Positions 58,891 through 64,000 of a DNA stretch of 64,000 nt are shown in pieces; position 1 is the first letter of the stretch, and each line of letters opens with the position of its first letter. The notes beneath the pieces are model-generated. The model did not search any database. It saw nothing but the letters and a program-made list of their open reading frames with translations, and was not told the origin of the DNA. The stretch lies in the NCBI GenBank assembly GCA_007644065.1, contig VJWN01000026.1:310001-374000 (forward strand), written 5' to 3'. Source of the DNA: Margaritispora aquatica. Lineage: Eukaryota; Ascomycota; Leotiomycetes; Helotiales; Discinellaceae. A program made the translations under genes and the position numbers.

Positions 58891-59114
58891 AGAAAGTGTG
58901 AGTGTTATTTAGGACCCCTTTTTTAATGACAGGCTGGGGAGCTCTTTCATCTATATACGTGCAATTTCCAATCGTGGTTTCCGTTTTCGTTACTGGCTTT
59001 GTTTCAGTCTCGAGCTGAAGCCTAGTACTGGAAGCTGAGGTGCCTCTGAACTTTATTTTTCAATTTCATTCAGTTCATCAAGCTTCTCCATCTTTACTCT
59101 TCACATCACTTACC

Positions 59115-62100
59115 ATGGCGTGTCTCTTTCTCTTCCTGTGTTCTCTGATTCTCTGGACTCTAACTACCGCCCTCGTCAATCAGCCAGACTGGGCAGGCGA
59201 TGCCAACGCCATCCGCAACCTGGAAAGTCTCCCTCTCGAAAAGCGCGACTCCGTCCCGGATGGCTATGCCTCACCTCCCTACTACCCAACGCCCAAGGGT
59301 GGATGGGTGTCGAACTGGACGGCCGCCTATGCCAAGGCTAGGATCGTCGTCGCCCAAATGACACTTGCTGAGAAGGTCAACCTCACGACGGGAACTGGGC
59401 TGCTAATGGGACCATGTATTGGCAACACGGGCTCGGCGATGCGGTTTGGGATCCCGAGTCTTTGTTTGGCGGATGGGGCGTTGGGCATTGCGGCTACCTA
59501 TAATATTACCGCTTTTAACCCCGGGATTACGGTGGGAGCGACGTTCAATAAGGAGTTGATGTATGAGAGAGGTTATGCTCTGGGGCAAGAAGCGAGGGGA
59601 AAGGGAGCGCAGTATGTATTCTTGCTTCGTATTTCGCTTGATGTGAAGCGAAGGTGTTGAATTCAACGTCAGCGAATGATTCTAAGGTTAGAAAAACTTC
59701 AATTGCACCATACTAACATCAGCGAAGTATCCTACTCGGACCTATGGTCGGGCCCATCGGCCGTAAGCCTCGAGGTGGTCGTAATTGGGAAGGATTTGGT
59801 GCCGACCCAGTCCTCCAAGCTGTGGGTGGTGCTCAAACGATCAAAGGCATCCAAGCCAACGGCGTCACAGCAACAATCAAACACTTCGTCGGCAATGAGC
59901 AAGAACAATACCGCATGGATCTCGTCCCTCATGGCCTTATGAAAGCCATCAGTTCCAATATCGATGACCGCACTATGCACGAGCTGTACGCATGGCCGTT
60001 TGCGGAGGGCATACATGCTGGTGTGGGTGCATTGATGATGGCGTATAATGATGTTAATGGCAGTGCATCCTCACAGAATGCTAAGATGATCAATGGGATT
60101 CTGAAGGATGAGATGGGATTCCAAGGATTGGTGCGTTCGTCCTTGCTGGTGAGGTTGGTGACTTGCTGATGTTTCTAGGTTATGAGTGATTGGTTATCTC
60201 ATATCAGCGGTGTCGGCTCTGCTCTTGCTGGGCTCGACATGTCTATGCCAGGAGACGGCAGGATCCCGCTCCTTGGAGAAACATACTGGGTAAATATTAT
60301 TCTTCGAAATTTTCGAAGATTCACTAACTTTTCGAAATAGGGTTCTGAGCTCTCGAGGGCTGTTTTGAATGGTACCGTTCCACTTGAAAGACTTAATGAC
60401 ATGGTGAGTAATGCTAGCAAGGCGATTCCTTCTGGCAAGAAAATTTGTCGTCGTATTTAGCAAGCTATCACTTTGCACCTGGATACCCTTCTGCTCATTG
60501 CCCTTCAAAGTCTTTCAGCATCGTATACTAACTCTGCCTCCACTAGGTAACCCGAATCGTCGCTACATGGTACCAAATGGGCCAAGACAAAGATTTCACC
60601 GATGTCAACTTCTCAGCCAACACAGTCGACGCAACAGGTCTCTGTTCCCCTGGTGCCCTCTCAGGCCCAACATGTGTAACCAATAAATACGTGAATGTGC
60701 AAGCCGACCACGCGAAAATCGTCCGAAACACCTCAAGAGAAGCAATCACTATGCTGAAGAACACAAACAAGACACTGCCGTTGTCGACCAAAGCAGTGTT
60801 GAAGGTCTTTGGCACAGATGCACAGAATAATCCGGACGGCATCAATGCCTGCAACCAGAGGGGCTGCAATACTGGTATCCTGGGCATGGGATGGGGATCC
60901 GGTGAGTGGTGACTGATAGAGTTGCATGGTCGCGGACGCTGATGTGTGAATAGGAACCGCGAATTATCCTTATATTGATGCACCTATTGATGCGATTAAG
61001 CGAAAGGCTGCGAATACGACATACTATGCCACGGATTCGTTCCCTTCTATTACTGTTGCTCCGACGGATATTGCTATCATCTTCTTGACGAGTGATTCTG
61101 GAGAGAATCAGATTACTGTTAAGAGTAACAATGGGGATCGTTCGTAAGTCTTCCTCATAATTCGAAAGTGTACTTTTCGAATTGGACATCGTCATCAAGT
61201 AGAGAAGCTGATTCTTCCCTTTAAACAGATACGCCGGACTCTACGTTTGGTGGGACGGCGACTCCCTCGTTAAAGCTGCTGCCGCAAAATTTTCAACTGT
61301 CATCGTCGTCATCCACACTGTTGGTCCCGTCATCGTCGAGAACTGGATCAATCTCCCAACTGTGAAGGCCGTGCTGATCGCTCACCTCCCCTCCCAAGAA
61401 GCAGGCGACTCCCTCACTGACATTCTCTTCGGAGACTACTCACCCAGCGGGCACCTCCCCTACTCCATTCCCGTCGCCGAGACTGACTACCCGTCATCGC
61501 TCGACCTCCGTGGCTTCGCCCTCGGCCAAGTCCAAGACACCTTCAGCGAGGGCCTGTACATCGACTACCGCTACCTGAACAAGAACAAGATCGTCCCCCG
61601 CTTTCCCTTTGGTTGGGGATTGTCATACACGACCTTCTCGCGCACAGCAACCATGAGCGCCGTCACAGCCCTTGCCGCCAGACCACCCACGCGAACCTCG
61701 AAAGGCGCAACGCCAACCTACCCCACTACGATCCCACCCGCCTCCGAAGTCGCCTGGCCCGCAGGATTCACCTCCATCTGGCGCTTCCTCTACCCGTACC
61801 TCGACTCCCCCGCCTCCATCACTCCATCCGCATACACAGGCTACCCCACCGGCTACCAAACAACACCCCAGCCCGACCCGCCCGCAGGCGGAGCCCAAGG
61901 CGGCAACCCCGCCCTCTGGGACATCATGTTCACCTTCTCGGTAAAAGTAACCAACACTGGCGCCGTGGCCGGGAAATCAGTCGCCATGCTCTTCGTGCAG
62001 TACCCGTCGCTCGCGGACTCGGGGTACGACACGCCCATCATCCAACTCCGCGCGTTCGAGAAGACGGCGACGCTGGCGCCGGGCGCGAGCCAGACGTTGG

Positions 62101-62291
62101 GGTTGAGTGTGACGCGGAAGGATCTCAGTGTCTGGGATACTAAGACGCAGAATTGGGTCATCCCTGGTGTGGGCACCGGTGGGAAGGAGGGCTTTTTGTT
62201 TTGGATCGGAGAGAGTTCTGCGAATTTGACGTTGGCGTGTGCGAGTTTGACGGGGGCTTGTACGGGTGGGAGGGCGACGCCTGTTGTTTAA
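59115..62291 (+). CDS. Secreted GH3 beta-glucosidase
   Basis: This enzyme should hydrolyse terminal beta-glucose from cello-oligosaccharides or related glucosides outside the cell. Exons are 59115-59611, 59728-60130, 60179-60289, 60341-60403, 60547-60901, 60954-61143 and 61229-62291, giving 893 residues. A hydrophobic signal peptide is followed by LEKR at about 41-44, a Kex2-type site. The GH3 N-domain has [36 protein letters not shown] and [10 protein letters not shown]. It also has [11 protein letters not shown] and the nucleophile Asp in VMSDW at the exon 2/3 junction. The C-domain has [18 protein letters not shown] residues ([15 protein letters not shown]) and [12 protein letters not shown] Pro/Thr-rich insert of about 90 residues precedes the fibronectin III-like domain ([18 protein letters not shown]). 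Exon 7 is visibly GC-richer than the rest. Many NxT/S sites occur. Confidence 0.94.
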
Positions 62292-62683
62292 TTTGCGATT
62301 GGATTGGAGTGGAGTGATTGAGTGAGGTGATAGCTGTGATTGCTGTGTGAGGTGGAGTGGTTGGAGTAAGAGTCATGAAAGGATTCCTAGATGAGATGAA
62401 ATGAGATGAAAGGGTAAGGGAGCAAGAGATGCATTGGGGATACATATATACATATCTATAAGCACGAAGTGGACATTAGCATTGAGATGAATGCATCAAA
62501 TGGGTATTTTCATGGTATCAAGCTTATACCAAGCAATATGTGCATTGTAAAGAAGGTATGTATCAAAAGGACAATACAGGCCAGCCGCCATGGCTAGGAC
62601 CCCATAACGCCAATGGCAAAAGAGTAGAGAAGCTCATGAAAAAGAAATCTAAATACCACCCACCCGATGCTCCAGTATTATAC
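62292..62683. other. Convergent spacer between GH3 and CDF genes
   Basis: This 392-bp stretch holds the 3' regions of two convergent genes. It contains GAGTG- and GAGATGAAAT-type short repeats near 62310-62415 and no coding frame. Confidence 0.5.
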
Positions 62684-64000
62684 TCATATGTCCTTCTTGT
62701 AAGCGTGCTCAGGCTTATGCGTAGTCTCATAATCCACATGGACATACGCCCTCTCGACATCCGGCAAGCTCTCCAGCTTGATCTGCAACTCCTCTGCCAC
62801 ATCGTGCGTGTGTCTCAGCGAGCTATTGGGATTCATCACCACGTCGACCTCGGCAATCAGTCTGGGTCCAGAGTGGTACACGCGCACGGTATCGATGCCC
62901 TCGATTTCAGGCGAGTGCGTCAGACACACGTACGTGATGAGCTGCTGCGTCTCGACTGAGGCCGTGACGCCCACCAAGAGCAGGAACTCGCTGAATGCCG
63001 TGTGGCACCAGATAGCGGAGATGATGAACGAGATTATAATGGCGCCCATGGGATCGATCCACCATGCTAGCTTAGAGCCACCTACGGAAGTGAGGATACC
63101 GAAGCCGTTGATGAAGAGGTCATTACGGTGATCTTGCCATAGGATGTTAATCTGCGAGTACTTGTCCTTGAGGGCCCAGCAGTACAGGAATAGCGCTAGC
63201 TTGGTGCTGAATGCTACTGCGACGGCGATCACAGAGGGCAAGTGGAAGCGCTTGAGGTCCGCGGATCCACCTTCCACGAGCTCGCGCACTGAGAAGGCGA
63301 TCAGGATGCAGGACACCGCGGTCATAATGGCACAGAAGGCGATGTTGCCCACTGTTTCTAGACGGGCCTTGCCTGATGGGAAACGGTTCGGATCAACACG
63401 CTTGACGGCTCGGTTGGTGAGGATTAGGGTGACATTTGATAAAGGGTCAAAGATTGCGTCTGCCATGGTAGTGAATAGAGAAAGCGAGCCTGAAGACACA
63501 GCTCCATATACTTGCAGCGCCGCAAGTACAATGTTCGCAATGAAAGACCCGTAGACCGCAATCTGGAACTTGAGATGGTCGTCTCCTGCCTCTTGCTTCG
63601 CCTCCGCGTGGTGATCCTCCACGGGCTTTAGCATACGCTCTATATTCTCATTTTGGTTCTCGTAGAACTTCTTGATCTTGCGCGCATGATATGCATCTTT
63701 GTTGAAGGACAGAGGCCCGCAGCCATCGCGCTTGCGAGACGTATTGGCTGCTATAAGCTGGAGCTCCGATTCATTCTTGTAGGCTGAGGAAATGTTGTAC
63801 GGATCGTTCTCGCGCGTGTATCGTGGCAGACGCTGATCTTCAAGATCGTTGGTCATTCCGCTGTGTGCGGTCTGGTGGCGGGAGATGGGGTCGTGGTGCT
63901 CATCTGCTGGGAGAGTAGTGAGCTCGATGGCACTGGTGGTGCTCGCGGTTGGTTTCGTATAGGGAGAACTGAGGGTTTGAACGGGCGTATGCGTTCCTGA
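62684..64000 (-). CDS. Cation diffusion facilitator (CDF) transporter, Mn/Fe-type, N-terminus outside window
   Basis: CDF proteins export divalent metal ions from the cytosol in exchange for protons. The visible 438 codons run from the right edge to the stop at 62684. An ATG exists at 63856 (MTNDLEDQRLPRY), but the frame stays open above it for 48 codons to the window edge (for example IELTTLPADEHHDP), so the true start may be further right. The transmembrane part starts near FQIAVYGSFIANIVLAALQ. The metal site of helix 2 is DAIFD and that of helix 5 is DHRND, both DxxxD. This pattern is associated with Mn/Fe-type CDF members rather than the HxxxD Zn type. A C-terminal cytosolic domain follows (VRVYHSGPRLIAEVDVVM, SLPDVERAYVHVDYE). 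The substrate is inferred from these motifs only. Confidence 0.9.
   Translation of the reverse strand, partial: SGTHTPVQTLSSPYTKPTASTTSAIELTTLPADEHHDPISRHQTAHSGMTNDLEDQRLPRYTRENDPYNISSAYKNESELQLIAANTSRKRDGCGPLSFNKDAYHARKIKKFYENQNENIERMLKPVEDHHAEAKQEAGDDHLKFQIAVYGSFIANIVLAALQVYGAVSSGSLSLFTTMADAIFDPLSNVTLILTNRAVKRVDPNRFPSGKARLETVGNIAFCAIMTAVSCILIAFSVRELVEGGSADLKRFHLPSVIAVAVAFSTKLALFLYCWALKDKYSQINILWQDHRNDLFINGFGILTSVGGSKLAWWIDPMGAIIISFIISAIWCHTAFSEFLLLVGVTASVETQQLITYVCLTHSPEIEGIDTVRVYHSGPRLIAEVDVVMNPNSSLRHTHDVAEELQIKLESLPDVERAYVHVDYETTHKPEHAYKKDI

Larger units (their letters stand above)
53859..59114. other. 5.2-kb spacer with microsatellite and possible gene relic
   Basis: After the stop at 53858 I see no intact gene until the GH3 gene. 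A GT microsatellite lies at about 55821-55850 and G-rich GGGAT-like runs near 54615-54690. A minus-strand stretch at about 57950-58890 looks coding-like but broken and is listed separately. The last 150 bp are pyrimidine-rich leader for the GH3 gene. Confidence 0.5.

Noticed and set aside
59040..59114. Upstream in-frame extension of the GH3 gene
   Set aside because: It lacks an ATG; the ATG at 59115 is directly followed by a good signal peptide.

Overview
The window looks like nuclear DNA of a filamentous ascomycete (Pezizomycotina). The genes carry short introns (mostly 41-180 nt) with GT(A/G)NGT donors, CTAA(C/T)-like branch sites and AG acceptors. The gene set is typical of that group: an HRD1 ligase with a long C-terminal tail, a long glycogenin, an NFX1-type helicase, S10 carboxypeptidases, a secreted GH3 beta-glucosidase and a CDF transporter. 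The class could be Leotiomycetes, but that is an impression and was not tested. No bacterial-type operon, CRISPR array, rRNA or intact transposon was seen, and I did not recognise a tRNA.

Layout, left to right. 1-1229 (-): 5' part of an LMBR1-domain membrane protein gene that runs off the left edge. 1707-3737 (+): a three-exon conserved-looking fungal protein of unknown function. 3925-5001 (-): a METTL21/EFM7-like methyltransferase. 5772-8150 (-): a C2H2 zinc-finger regulator. Then 7.8 kb with no recognisable gene leads to HRD1 at 15946-18643 (+). After 4.2 kb of repeat-bearing spacer come glycogenin (22880-25287, +), an Hrr1/ZNFX1-like NFX1-type helicase (27007-32386, +) and an ELO-family elongase (34154-35668, +). 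Two serine carboxypeptidases follow on the minus strand: a secretory S10 enzyme (37949-40158) and a carboxypeptidase Y-type enzyme (41111-42804). A compact translation block comes next: SDO1/SBDS (43479-44381, +), RPS18 (44676-45486, -) and RPL17 (45722-46646, +), the last two sharing a 235-bp divergent promoter. A 6-kb gene-free stretch leads to an unrecognised two-exon gene (52684-53858, +). A further 5.2-kb spacer holds a GT microsatellite and a possible decayed membrane-protein gene. The right end has a seven-exon GH3 beta-glucosidase (59115-62291, +) and a Mn/Fe-type CDF transporter (62684 to beyond 64000, -).

Most genes are housekeeping genes with no obvious shared pathway. The only functional grouping is the ribosome trio (SDO1, RPS18, RPL17). 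HRD1, the carboxypeptidases and the GH3 enzyme all concern the secretory route, but they are dispersed. I found no convincing new multi-gene system. The best leads are the helicase's shortened C-terminal zinc finger with a stop codon inside a splice-donor consensus, several stop-free introns whose length is a multiple of three, the Q-for-H substitution in the elongase histidine box, the large gene-free flanks and the coding-like relic near 58 kb. Exon borders were read by hand and checked by reading-frame arithmetic; individual borders may be off by a base or two.
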